Of a DNA stretch of 64,000 nucleotides, positions 1 to 9,200 are shown piece by piece (the first letter of the stretch is position 1; each line of letters begins with the position of its first letter). The DNA comes from Clostridiales bacterium (GTDB lineage Bacteria; Bacillota; Clostridia; Christensenellales; Borkfalkiaceae). The DNA is taken from assembly GCA_022508285.1 (NCBI GenBank), contig JAFLVN010000004.1, positions 62,001-126,000 of the forward strand. The letters are read 5' to 3'. The notes beneath the pieces were generated by a model, which worked only from the letters and a program-made list of their open reading frames with translations, did no database searches and had not been told where the DNA came from. A program made the translations under genes and the position numbers.

Positions 1-1
1 A

Positions 2-715
2 ATAAAAAACGCCGCACGTGAGCCGGAAATCGAGGATTTGCAAAAATTTTTAAACGCAATAGGCGCAAAAGTGCTGGGTGCGGGCAGCGGAACGATTGTA
101 ATCGAAGGCGTAAAAACACTTGGCGGAACGGAGTTCCAACCAATAAGCGACAGGATAGAGGCAGGCACTTTTCTTGTAGCGGCGGCAATGTGCGGCGGAG
201 AAGTTCAGCTTGAATGTGCAGGAGCGGAAAATATCAGCTCGCTTTTACATAAACTTCGGGAAAACGGTTGCAATATTCATATAAAAAATGATAAAATAAT
301 GTTGGAAAGTTCCAGAAGGCTTACTTCCGTAAAGAGCATAGAAACGCAGCCCTATCCCGGATTCCCCACGGACTTGCAGGCACAGATAACTGCGCTCTGC
401 TGTATATGCAAGGGGCAGTCCATAATTACCGAAAATCTGTTTGAAACCCGCTTCAAATATGTGCCCGAACTCCGCAAAATGGGGGCGGATATCACGGTGA
501 TAGACCGTAGTGCATTCGTTCGGGGGGTAGACAGATTCAAGGGGGCTACCGTAGTTGCGCACGACTTGCGAGGCGGCGCTGCGCTCGTACTTGCCGCACT
601 TGCGGCGGAGGGCAGAAGCGAGGTTCTGGATATTTCCCATATCGACAGGGGGTACGGCTCTTTCGAACATAAGCTGCGTGCAATCGGCGGCGATATCGTG
701 AGGGTCGTTGTTTGA
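2..715 (+). CDS. murA: UDP-N-acetylglucosamine 1-carboxyvinyltransferase, C-terminal part (partial)
   Basis: MurA transfers enolpyruvate from PEP to UDP-GlcNAc, the first committed step of peptidoglycan synthesis in the cytoplasm. The reading frame is open from base 2, where AAREPEIEDLQ matches the middle of the family, so the gene starts outside the window and the TTG at 38 is only an internal codon. Visible family features are the EPEI..DL segment, GGTEFQPISDRIEAGTFL, the PYPGFPTDLQAQ loop and the C-terminal DLRGGAAL block, which carries the conserved Arg near the active site. The N-terminal catalytic Cys region is not in the window. It is followed 7 bp later by ftsQ, so the two are probably co-transcribed. 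Confidence 0.93.
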   Translation: MKNAAREPEIEDLQKFLNAIGAKVLGAGSGTIVIEGVKTLGGTEFQPISDRIEAGTFLVAAAMCGGEVQLECAGAENISSLLHKLRENGCNIHIKNDKIMLESSRRLTSVKSIETQPYPGFPTDLQAQITALCCICKGQSIITENLFETRFKYVPELRKMGADITVIDRSAFVRGVDRFKGATVVAHDLRGGAALVLAALAAEGRSEVLDISHIDRGYGSFEHKLRAIGGDIVRVVV

Positions 716-722
716 CTAAAAT

Positions 723-1487
723 ATGAAATACTTAAGAAAAATTATCTGGCTTGTAATAGCGGTTGTATTTCTTGCGTCCGTAATTATCGGTTTCGGAATA
801 ATTTTTTCTGTAAAAAACGTAAACGTTACGCTTAGAAGTTATAGCTACGGCGCAGAAATGACGGAGGATGAGGAGCAAAGAGCCAACGCCGAAATAAAGG
901 CTATAAAGGATACGCTTTTCGATAAGTGCGGCGGTAAGCTCATGGGGTTAGTCGACGAGAAGGATATCGCAGAATGTTTTAACGATTCGGGCTACGTACT
1001 TTCAAGCTATGAAAAGGTGTATCCCTGCACGCTTAATATTACCGTTGCCGAACGTGTAGAAACGTTTTTCATCTCGGATGACGACGGTACTTTTTCCGCT
1101 TATGACGGCTCCGGCACGCTTATGCGCAGTGGGGTGAAAGCGGGAGAGGTTGTTGAACCCGCTATTGTGGTCAGTGGAACAACTACCGCAAAGCATATTA
1201 AAGACGTTGCCGAGGTTTCAAAAATATTTGCCGAAAAGTTCTCTGCCCTTCGCTCGGTAGTCAAAGAAATTAAAGTCCGCACTTCAAATGCTTATGCGGG
1301 ATATATGGAGTTTGTTTTCCGTAGCGGAATAACCCTTCATATAGCCGACTATTCAAACCTTACGGCAGCGAAGATGCAGGCAGCCCATAATCTATTTATA
1401 ATGCTGACCGGGGAACAAAAGCTTTCGGGTACAATAGTTGTGAATTTGCGCTCCGACGGCACTGCGGCGGCTTATTATAGCTATTAA
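723..1487 (+). CDS. ftsQ: Cell division protein FtsQ/DivIB
   Basis: A 254-residue bitopic membrane protein of the divisome. Residues about 5-30 (IIWLVIAVVFLASVIIGFGIIF) form a single transmembrane segment after a short basic cytoplasmic tail. Next comes a POTRA-like region (SVKNVNVTL... through YPCTLNITVAERVETFF) and an FtsQ beta domain. Sequence similarity is weak, as is usual for this family. The call rests on topology, the 'YP.TL.I.V.ER' POTRA signature and position between murA and ftsA/ftsZ. A strong terminator follows, so ftsA does not depend only on this transcript. Confidence 0.82.
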   Translation: MKYLRKIIWLVIAVVFLASVIIGFGIIFSVKNVNVTLRSYSYGAEMTEDEEQRANAEIKAIKDTLFDKCGGKLMGLVDEKDIAECFNDSGYVLSSYEKVYPCTLNITVAERVETFFISDDDGTFSAYDGSGTLMRSGVKAGEVVEPAIVVSGTTTAKHIKDVAEVSKIFAEKFSALRSVVKEIKVRTSNAYAGYMEFVFRSGITLHIADYSNLTAAKMQAAHNLFIMLTGEQKLSGTIVVNLRSDGTAAAYYSY

Positions 1488-1539
1488 ATTATACTGATTC
1501 CAAATTTTGGTAATTGACGTATATTACGGTACGAATTTC

Positions 1540-1571
1540 AAAAAAGCGGCACTATTTGGCCGCTTTTTTAT
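1540..1571 (+). terminator. Rho-independent terminator after ftsQ
   Basis: Perfect inverted repeat AAAAAAGCGGC / GCCGCTTTTTT around a short loop, followed by a T-run. It ends the murA-ftsQ transcript before the ftsA promoter. Confidence 0.88.
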
Positions 1572-1581
1572 TTTTATTCAG

Positions 1582-1610
1582 TTGACTTTTTATACAGCGT
1601 ATTATATAAT
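1582..1610 (+). promoter_or_regulatory. Promoter of ftsA
   Basis: TTGACT (1582-1587), 17 bp spacer, perfect TATAAT (1605-1610). The -10 box sits inside a perfect 10-bp inverted repeat (arms 1600-1609 and 1615-1624, TATTATATAA / TTATATAATA) that could be an operator or fold in the 5' end of the RNA. Confidence 0.75.
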
Positions 1611-1648
1611 TTTATTATATAATAAATTTAAAGGGCACGTTAAAGGTT

Positions 1649-2770
1649 ATGCGTAAAAATTATGTAGCCGTGCTTGATATCCGTTCTTCCGAAATCACGT
1701 CGGTTGTGGGAGAAAGAGGAGTCAACAATACTTTCATAATAAAGAGCAAATATACCTGCGCTTACGACGGTTATGCGGAGGGCGAACTTTTGGACGTTAA
1801 CGGCTTTATTTCAGCTGTGTCCGAAATCGTGCGCAACACTTTAACGTCTGCAAGCGGTATAAAAACTTTCTATGTCGGCGTTCCCGGCGAATTTTTAAAA
1901 CTTGTTAATACTGATAAGGTGCTTACCTTTCAGTCGGCAAAAAAAATACATAAATCCGATTTACAAACCCTCGGCCGCATGTCCGCACCTCCCGTCGAGG
2001 AGGGGTGGAGAACTATCCGTCACAGTTGCCTCTACTACGTTCTGTCGGACAAACGTAAGGTGATAGACCCCGTCGGCTCTGTAAGCGACAGCGTTCAGGG
2101 CAGGTTCTGCTTTTTCAAGTGCGCAAACGTATTTATCGACTGCCTTATGGAGGCATTCAAAAAGTTCAGGGAGATTCAGAATATAAATCTTATTCCCATG
2201 AATTTTGCCGAGGCAATGTATCTTATCGAGCCAGAAAACCGCGACGAGTGCGCCGTGTTATTCGATCTCGGATATATCTCGTCAACGTACAGCATAGTTT
2301 GCGGAAACGGACTTTTATTCAGCGAGTCTTTTTCGGTGGGAATAGGGCACGTTGCGTTCTATCTTATGAGCGAGCTTGACATTCCCTACGAAGTTGCCAC
2401 AACCTTCCTTTCTACTGTAAATCTGAACGCCAAAGAAAAGTTGTCAAGTCAGGAAGAATGTATTTTCGAGGGCAAGACGTACAGCTTTTCAACCGTCACG
2501 TTGCGGGATAGGATACGCGAGGGGCTTGACGGAATATGCGAAACAATCGAGGAATGCAAGCAGAATTTTTCGGGCAGAAATATAGACGGTAAGCCGTTGC
2601 TCATAACGGGCGAGGGTGTAAATACAATAAGAGGCACCGTTGACCATATTTCCGGAAGACTTGTAAAAAACGTTGAAGTCACCGCTCCCAAAGTGCCTTA
2701 TTACGATAAGCCGCAGTTTGCGTCGCTTTTCAGTCTCTTGGATACGGCGCTCGGCGATGCGGCAAAATAA
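1649..2770 (+). CDS. ftsA: Divergent FtsA-like cell division protein
   Basis: FtsA is an actin-family protein that tethers FtsZ filaments to the membrane. This 373-residue protein has the FtsA layout: domain 1A (MRKNYVAVLDIRSSE), an SHS2-like 1C subdomain with the 'DPVG' stretch (residues about 85-160), and the second half with FDLGYISSTYS and LITGEGV. The phosphate-binding motifs differ from the usual D-[IL]-G-x-x and D-x-G-G-x-T forms (here DIRSS and DLGYISS). The protein stops at SLFSLLDTALGDAAK without the amphipathic C-terminal membrane-targeting helix of standard FtsA. It lies immediately upstream of ftsZ, 50 bp apart, and shares its promoter at 1582. The start ATG has only a weak AAAGG/AAGGG context. 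Identity as FtsA is an inference from fold order and position; biochemical competence is uncertain. Confidence 0.72.
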   Translation: MRKNYVAVLDIRSSEITSVVGERGVNNTFIIKSKYTCAYDGYAEGELLDVNGFISAVSEIVRNTLTSASGIKTFYVGVPGEFLKLVNTDKVLTFQSAKKIHKSDLQTLGRMSAPPVEEGWRTIRHSCLYYVLSDKRKVIDPVGSVSDSVQGRFCFFKCANVFIDCLMEAFKKFREIQNINLIPMNFAEAMYLIEPENRDECAVLFDLGYISSTYSIVCGNGLLFSESFSVGIGHVAFYLMSELDIPYEVATTFLSTVNLNAKEKLSSQEECIFEGKTYSFSTVTLRDRIREGLDGICETIEECKQNFSGRNIDGKPLLITGEGVNTIRGTVDHISGRLVKNVEVTAPKVPYYDKPQFASLFSLLDTALGDAAK

Positions 2771-2820
2771 ATAAAAAAATATACAAATTCAAATATAGTT
2801 CAGTTTAACGGAGGTTAAAT

Positions 2821-4239
2821 ATGTTTAACGATTACGGCGGTTACAATAATAATCCGATTCCTGCACCCGCTGAACCGAGAAATCCTATACTCGGCAAAGC
2901 CAAAATAAAAGTTATAGGAGTAGGCGGAGCAGGTAATAACGCAGTAAACAGAATGTTAGAGGCAGGTATAACCAGTGCTGAATACTACGTGGTAAATACC
3001 GACAGTCAGATTCTTGCACTTTCTCCTTGCAAAAATAAAATTCAGATAGGACCTGCTCTCACCAAGGGGCTCGGTGCCGGTGCAGACCCCGACATAGGCA
3101 GACAAGCCGCCGAGCAAAGCAAAGACGAGCTGACCGAAGCTATAAAAGATACCGACCTTCTGTTTATAACCGCCGGTATGGGCGGCGGTACGGGTACGGG
3201 TGCTGCTCCCGTAATCGCTAAGATTGCGAGAGACTTGAAAATTCTCACCGTTGCGGTTGTAACCGAGCCGTTTGCTTTTGAAGGCAGAAAGCGCCTTGAA
3301 AATACTGCCAAGGGTCTTGACAATCTTAAAAAATACGTTGATACGCTCATAGTTATCCCCAACGACAAAATCAAGACGGTCGTTGCAAAAAATACCCCTA
3401 TGACCGAGGCGCTCCGTGTTGCCGACGAAATTTTAAAACAGGGAATTAGGGGGCTTGCCGAGCTCATAGTAAATCCTTCGCTTATAAATCTTGACTTTGC
3501 CGACGTGAGGACGATTCTTAAAGACAAGGGCATAGCTCATCTCGGCGTGGGGGTAGCCAAGGGCGATAACAGAATTTTAGAGGCGGTGCGCGTTGCGGTC
3601 AACTGTCCTCTGCTTGAAACTACAATCGAGGGAGCGCGCGGCGTAATCCTTAACGTTTGCGGCGGTTCTGATTTGACTATCGACGAAGTTGAAGACGCCG
3701 GCGACCTTGTAAAGAGCGTTGTCGACGCTTCGGCAAATATAATTTTCGGCGCAAGGATTGACCCTAACGTCCACGACGAGGTTGAAATAACCATTATTGC
3801 AACCGATTTCCCCGGCTACGAAAATAAGCATACTGAGGATTCTCAGGGAACGTTTAGGGGCGGAAATTCGTATGAAGGGGTTGGCTATAATAACTCAGGT
3901 AACAGACTGTCTGTGAGGGAACCCATTTATCCGACCCGCCAGACAAATGCGCCCGTTCAGCCTCAGCAGACGCTTGATGCGCAACAATCTGCATATCAAG
4001 GCTATCAGTCGCCGTATTATCAGCAGAATTACCCTCAGTCCACTCAGTATCAGCAGCCTACACAGGCTTACCCCATGCCTCAGCAGCAGGTTCAGCCTCA
4101 GCAGTCTCCCGTACAACCCGCTCCTCAACAGCCGCCTATGCAGGTAAAACAGGACGGAACTATCGAGCGCCAGAGCGAAAAGAAAATACCCAAATTCATT
4201 CAAAGGCTGAGATTCGGCAATAACAATAACGAAGATTAA
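2821..4239 (+). CDS. ftsZ: Cell division GTPase FtsZ
   Basis: Tubulin-family GTPase that forms the Z ring. Clear motifs: KIKVIGVGGAGNNAVNRM, the tubulin signature GGGTGTGAAPVIAK (residues about 121-135), NTDSQIL, and the T7-loop region NLDFADVRTIL. The core ends near residue 330. It is followed by a long intrinsically disordered linker (about 340-450) built of Q-, P- and Y-rich repeats. A conserved C-terminal peptide follows (KIPKFIQRLRF, about 457-467) that normally binds FtsA or other tethers. Total 472 residues, longer than the roughly 380 common in the family because of the linker. An ideal GGAGG (spacing 6) precedes the ATG. Confidence 0.98.
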   Translation: MFNDYGGYNNNPIPAPAEPRNPILGKAKIKVIGVGGAGNNAVNRMLEAGITSAEYYVVNTDSQILALSPCKNKIQIGPALTKGLGAGADPDIGRQAAEQSKDELTEAIKDTDLLFITAGMGGGTGTGAAPVIAKIARDLKILTVAVVTEPFAFEGRKRLENTAKGLDNLKKYVDTLIVIPNDKIKTVVAKNTPMTEALRVADEILKQGIRGLAELIVNPSLINLDFADVRTILKDKGIAHLGVGVAKGDNRILEAVRVAVNCPLLETTIEGARGVILNVCGGSDLTIDEVEDAGDLVKSVVDASANIIFGARIDPNVHDEVEITIIATDFPGYENKHTEDSQGTFRGGNSYEGVGYNNSGNRLSVREPIYPTRQTNAPVQPQQTLDAQQSAYQGYQSPYYQQNYPQSTQYQQPTQAYPMPQQQVQPQQSPVQPAPQQPPMQVKQDGTIERQSEKKIPKFIQRLRFGNNNNED

Positions 4240-4245
4240 AATTGA

Positions 4246-4276
4246 ATACGGCGACTTACAGTCGCCGTATTTTTTA
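4246..4276 (+). terminator. Terminator of the ftsA-ftsZ transcript
   Basis: Perfect 10-bp stem ATACGGCGAC / GTCGCCGTAT with a 5-base loop, then TTTTTT. Confidence 0.9.
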
Positions 4277-4277
4277 T

Positions 4278-4315
4278 AAAGAAAAGTGCGTTCGTAACCG
4301 AACGCACTTTTCTTT
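4278..4315 (-). terminator. Terminator for spoVG (can act on both strands)
   Basis: Perfect 17-bp inverted repeat (AAAGAAAAGTGCGTTCG, loop TAAC, then its complement), with A-tracts on the left and T-tracts on the right. It lies between convergent ftsZ and spoVG, directly after the ftsZ terminator. Confidence 0.82.
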
Positions 4316-4356
4316 ACAAATTCAGCATAATTAACTGACGGAAAATCTAAAATGAC

Positions 4357-4620
4357 TTATTTGTTAAGTTCATCATAGTAAGCTGAAAGGATTGCTTTCT
4401 TTAATATTTCTCGGGTCTCGGTGTTCAGTGGATGTGCAATATCCTTATATTCGCCATCATTAGTTTTTCTGCTGGGCATCGCAATAAACGCACCTTCGGC
4501 AGATTCTATCACTTTAATGTCGTGAATAACGAAGCATTCGTCAATAGTGATAGACGCCACAGCTTTAAGTTTATTGTCCTCCTTGTTAACTAACCTGATT
4601 CGTACATCTGAGATTTTCAT
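4357..4620 (-). CDS. spoVG: Regulatory RNA/DNA-binding protein SpoVG
   Basis: 87-residue SpoVG family protein ([10 protein letters not shown]..., then [10 protein letters not shown] and FIAMPSRKT...YKDIAHPLN). The family binds nucleic acid and affects division-septum and sporulation timing in Bacillus. In non-sporulating relatives it is a general regulator. A strong GGAAGGTGG Shine-Dalgarno lies about 5 bases before the ATG. Transcribed divergently from murC. Its presence fits a Firmicutes host but does not prove sporulation. Confidence 0.95.
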   Translation of the reverse strand: MKISDVRIRLVNKEDNKLKAVASITIDECFVIHDIKVIESAEGAFIAMPSRKTNDGEYKDIAHPLNTETREILKKAILSAYYDELNK

Positions 4621-4635
4621 AAAGCCACCTTCCAG

Positions 4636-4664
4636 ATTATACTTTCATTAATTATATTGTACAA
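4636..4664 (-). promoter_or_regulatory. Promoter of spoVG
   Basis: On the minus strand TTGTAC, 17 bp spacer, TATAAT, placed about 15 bp upstream of the start codon, leaving a very short 5' UTR that contains the Shine-Dalgarno. Confidence 0.6.
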
Positions 4665-4767
4665 TAAAAGCTAAATAATTTCAATAGGTTGAGCAAAATT
4701 TTTTGCATTTTCATTAAAAAACTTTATTTTTCGTGATATTTTCCCAACAATTTTAATAAAATTAAAT

Positions 4768-6093
4768 ATGTTAAAGGGAATTTTTGCTAATTATTTAAGT
4801 TTTTATTTTATCGGAATAGGCGGCGTAAGCATGAGTTCGCTTGCCAAATTTCTTTTTAGTCAGGGCAAAAAGGTAGAGGGTAGCGACATTATAGACAGCG
4901 TTTTCACCGATGAACTGCGAAATCTCGGGATACGTGTTAGCATAGGTGAATTCAGGGAAAGCATTAAAGATTTTGACGTTATAGTATATACAGACGCCGT
5001 TCGGGAAAACGACGTTCAGCTTTGCGAAGCAAAAAAACTCGGCAAACCTATGCTCTCACGGGGGCAGTTGCTGTATGAAATCAGTAATAATTTCAAAGCA
5101 GTAATAGCAGTTTCGGGCTGTCACGGTAAAACCACATGTACGTCTATGCTCGCTCACGTTTTAAAGGCGGCAAATAAAAAATTCGGTGCGCATATAGGCG
5201 GCAGGGATTTGGCTTTCGGAAATTATTTCTGCAACGGATTCGATTATTTTATCACTGAAGCGTGTGAATTCAAAAAGAACTTTTTGAAATTAAGGCCCGA
5301 TATCGCCGTAATTTTGAGTAGTCGTGCCGACCATCTTGAATGTTACGGCAGCGAGGAGGAATTGAAAAAGTGTTACGCTGATTTTGCCGAATCCGCAAGC
5401 GTAAAAGTTAGTCTTTACGGTGATATAAACGTAGGTGGACTCACTTTCGGCTTCGATAAAAACGCCGATTATTCCGCAAGGCATATCTGTGAGGAGAACG
5501 GTAGATACTCGTTTACCGTGTACGAAGGGGATTGCGAGCTTGGAAAAATTTGCTTGAACGTTTACGGCAAACACAATATTTTGAACGCTCTTGCCGCAAC
5601 TGCCGTAGCCCGCAGTGCGCAGATTGCGTTCAAGCATATTCAAAAAGGATTATCCGACTTTAAAGGAGTGGAGAGGCGTTTTGAAAATATCGGCAATATA
5701 AACGGAGCAGTCTGTATTGCTGATTACGCTCACCATCCGGACGAAATCAGAGCTTCGCTTCGTGCGGCAAAAAAAATAACTACGGGCAAACTGTTTGTAG
5801 TGTTTCAGCCGCATACCTATTCGCGGACAAAAAATCTTTTCGGAAAGTTTGTTGCCGTGCTGTCGTCGCTAAATAATCTGTTGATTTACCGCACTTATGC
5901 CGCACGGGAGTATTACGACGATGCGGGGAGTGCGCTGACCCTTTCACAGAGCGTAAAAAAGTCAAGCTACGGCGACAGCGAGCAGGATATAAAAGATTTC
6001 ATTTTAAAGGCTTCGGCGCAAGATACGGTTTTATTCCTCGGAGCGGGAGATATTTACGATATAGCCAAAGCGGCAATAAAAAGCTTATCATAG
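4768..6093 (+). CDS. murC: UDP-N-acetylmuramate--L-alanine ligase
   Basis: Mur ligase adding L-Ala to UDP-MurNAc in the cytoplasm. Rossmann-like N-terminal domain with FIGIGGVSMSSLA (residues about 16-28). The central ATPase P-loop is SGCHGKTT (about 118-125), where Cys replaces the more common Thr of the family. Further conserved blocks are HNILNALAA and the C-terminal DYAHHPDEIRASL and FQPHTYSRTK. 441 residues, normal length. The start codon has about 14 extra residues before FIGIGG and no visible Shine-Dalgarno, so the exact start is uncertain. It stands alone, away from the other mur genes in the window. Confidence 0.94.
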   Translation: MLKGIFANYLSFYFIGIGGVSMSSLAKFLFSQGKKVEGSDIIDSVFTDELRNLGIRVSIGEFRESIKDFDVIVYTDAVRENDVQLCEAKKLGKPMLSRGQLLYEISNNFKAVIAVSGCHGKTTCTSMLAHVLKAANKKFGAHIGGRDLAFGNYFCNGFDYFITEACEFKKNFLKLRPDIAVILSSRADHLECYGSEEELKKCYADFAESASVKVSLYGDINVGGLTFGFDKNADYSARHICEENGRYSFTVYEGDCELGKICLNVYGKHNILNALAATAVARSAQIAFKHIQKGLSDFKGVERRFENIGNINGAVCIADYAHHPDEIRASLRAAKKITTGKLFVVFQPHTYSRTKNLFGKFVAVLSSLNNLLIYRTYAAREYYDDAGSALTLSQSVKKSSYGDSEQDIKDFILKASAQDTVLFLGAGDIYDIAKAAIKSLS

Positions 6094-6111
6094 AGCAAAA
6101 CGTCATTAAAC

Positions 6112-6142
6112 TACGGGTGCGCCGGATGGAGTGCCCGTATTT
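6112..6142 (+). terminator. Weak terminator after murC
   Basis: Inverted repeat TACGGG / CCCGTA with a large loop followed by TTTTATAT. A second, very AT-rich perfect inverted repeat (about 6138-6164, TTTTATATATA / TATATATAAAA) follows. Confidence 0.45.
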
Positions 6143-6190
6143 TATATATAATATTTATATATAAAAATTCTATTAATGCGCTCCATTTTG

Positions 6191-6219
6191 TTGTTATTTT
6201 TTTCATTAAATGATATAAT
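6191..6219 (+). promoter_or_regulatory. Promoter of the ftsK-rimO-pgsA-cinA-recA run
   Basis: TTGTTA, 17 bp, perfect TATAAT (6214-6219), about 48 bp before the ftsK start. Confidence 0.68.
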
Positions 6220-6266
6220 TGATAATGAAATATAGTTTAAATTAATTTAATTTTCGGAGTAACAAG

Positions 6267-9200
6267 GTGGCAGACAAAAAACAGAAAAAATCAGGCAGAA
6301 ATTCATATATTTTTACGAGAGAAACGTTGGGCATGACGATATTGCTTTTCAGCGTAGTCGTTCTGTTTACGCTGTTTACCCGCAAATCCGTAATGGGTGG
6401 TTTCGGTGCGGCAATCTGTACTTTTATGTACGGAGTTTTCGGCTACGGTTCATATTTTGTATTGGCATTATTGGCATACTTCGGATTTTGGCTTGTCTTT
6501 GAAAAACGTATTAAGATTAAAAAAAGTGTTGTTATCACTATATCTGTATGCGCCGTTATATTCTTTCTTCTGTTTCATGCGGTAACTACAAGAAACATGT
6601 CGCTTGCAGGCTACGGAACGTATCTTAAAGCAAACTATATGAGTGCGGCAAACGGCTGGTCGGGCTACACGTTCGGCGGCGCAGTATGCGGACTTATCGT
6701 TTATCCCGTGGCTAAGCTTGCAACTTTTATCGGTGCATACGTAATTTTTTCTTTGTTGCTTCTTGCAAGCGGATATCTCGTATTCCGATACGTAATCAAA
6801 GGCAAAATAGGCAGCGCCGCAAAAGAAGAGGTTGTCAAAGTAACCCCGGCTAAGTACGACGACTCGCGTTCGGCAGAGCCTGTGTCTGCGCATGTGGCCG
6901 ACCATCTTTACGGAGTGAACGAAAATCAGGAGATAGTGGATAACCGCATCGTTCCGCAATATACTGCGCAACCTGCACCCCAACAGGCTCAACCCGAGCA
7001 GGATGACGATAAATTTTCCGAGAGAAACCTCGGCAGAAAAATTCTGTTTGAAAACGGCGAGTTTGCCGCCGAAAGCTACAGAAGAAATATGATATTCAAC
7101 GAGGATTCATATTTCAATCATCCCGTGAACAGCGCAAGCGATTATCTTAGCGGTTTTTCAAGCAATCCCTCGGCATATAAGGCGTCGTCTGAATCGCAGA
7201 GTTATACGCAGAACTATCAGGAAGAGGTTGTAAATCAGCCTGAGCAGGAAGTTCCTTCAAACTACGTCTACGGCGAAAACCCCGTAAAGAGTATCGATAG
7301 CGACTATCAGCCTCAAAGCACATACCACCAACCCGAACAGCAGAGCTATCCAGCATATGATGAGGCTGCTGCGGAAAACTATGCGGAGAGTATCCATAAT
7401 ATTCAACCGACTGAGGACAAGCCTGTTCAAAGTGAGCAACCCGTAGCGGCAGAGTACGACGAGGATAACTCTGAAACGGATAGCAAGCCGACAAATACAA
7501 TATCTTCGCTGTTTACAGCCGATTCAATCCGAGGCAACGATTCCATTCGCGTCTCCCGCAGCAGAGATGAAATCATTTCTCCGAGAGAGGAAGTCAGCAA
7601 GCAGGATATTTTTGATGACGATGAAGTCGATTTAGGCGATGACGTATTCGGAGTGGCTTCGCGTGATATCGGCAGTCGTAATGAAAGAACGGAAATAAGC
7701 GAAAGAACTATACGCAACGATTCTTCCGCAACTCCCCCGCCCGAAAGGGAAGTGGGATTTTCCGTGCCCGCATCCGAAAGGAGGGGCGCACCTGTCGAGC
7801 CTCCGAAGCCGGAGCCTCCCAAAGAGGAAAAGCCTGTTGAAAAGCCTAAACACGTATGGAAGAAATACGTGCGTCCTACGCTTGACCTTTTGGAGGATTA
7901 TCCCGAAAATAATAGCGTAAACACGGGAGAAATTGAGGACAACAAGCGCATAATCGTTGATATACTCGGCAACTTCAAGATAGCTTGCGAAGTTACAAAC
8001 GTAACGATTGCCCCCGCAATCACCCGCTACGACGTAACCATTTTCGATAAAACCAAAACAAAAACTGCGCTCAGCTACAAAGACGATATCGCCCTTGCGC
8101 TCATGAGAAAGAACGTTAATACCTACTTAAACTACGTAAAGGGCGTGATTTCGATTGAAGTTCCCAACACCAAGCGCACTACGGTTGGCTTGAAGTCTAT
8201 GCTTGCAAGCTCGCAGTTTATTAATTGTAAACAAAATTCACTTACTTTCGGTCTCGGTAAAAATATCGACGGCGAGGTCGTCTGTCCGGATATTACAAAG
8301 ATGCCTCACCTGCTCGTTGCAGGCACAACCGGCAGCGGTAAGAGTATCTGCCTCAGCACCCTTTTAATAAGTCTTTTGTATAAATACGGACCTGAAGAGC
8401 TCCGCCTTATTCTTGTTGACCCCAAGCAGGCAGAATTTATTCCTTACAGCAGATTACCCCACCTTATGATTAACGAAATTCTGTACGACGTTGATAAGGT
8501 AATTAAGGCGCTGAACTGGGCAATAAAAGAGATGGAGCGCAGATACACTCTGTTCAAGGAAATGACCGAGAACGGTGCTGTAACAAAAACTCTCGACGAG
8601 TACAATGCGCATCTTCCCGAAGGCGAGGAAAAGCTTCCGAAAATTTTAATTGTTCTCGACGAATTTTCCGACCTAATGATGCAGGCAAAAAAGGATATAG
8701 AAACCAAAATAATCCGCCTTGCGCAAAAGTCGCGCGCCTGCGGCATACACCTTATTCTTGCAACGCAAAGACCTTCCGTAGACTGCATAACCGGTCTTAT
8801 AAAGTCAAACCTGCCTACAAGAATAGGTTTCAGAGTAAACTCTTTTGCCGACTCAAGCACGATATTCGACGTGGGCGGCGCAGAAAAACTTCTCGGTATG
8901 GGCGATCTTTATTACCGCTCTGCCGATAACCCCGAGCTCGCACGTATTCAGGGCTGTTTTATCTCTTCGCAAGAAGTGCAGAACGTTACCGATTATGTTA
9001 AATCGCACAACGAAACCTATTTCGACGAGGACGCAACCGACTTCATTAACAAGGTTGAAGAGCCTGAAGCGCCCGCAGGAATGGGTGGCGGCGACATGGG
9101 CGAGGATAGCGGAGACGCCAAGATAGACGATACCTTTATAAAGGCGCTGAAATTCTGCGTAATGTCAAATCAGGCATCGGTTTCCATGATTCAACGCCGC

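Noticed and set aside
38-715. TTG at 38 as the start of murA
   Set aside because: The frame is open and MurA-like from base 2, so the gene is truncated by the window edge rather than starting here.
6138-6164. AT-only perfect inverted repeat between murC and ftsK as an origin or attachment site
   Set aside because: No DnaA boxes, no flanking integrase or direct repeats; such palindromes are expected in very AT-rich spacers.
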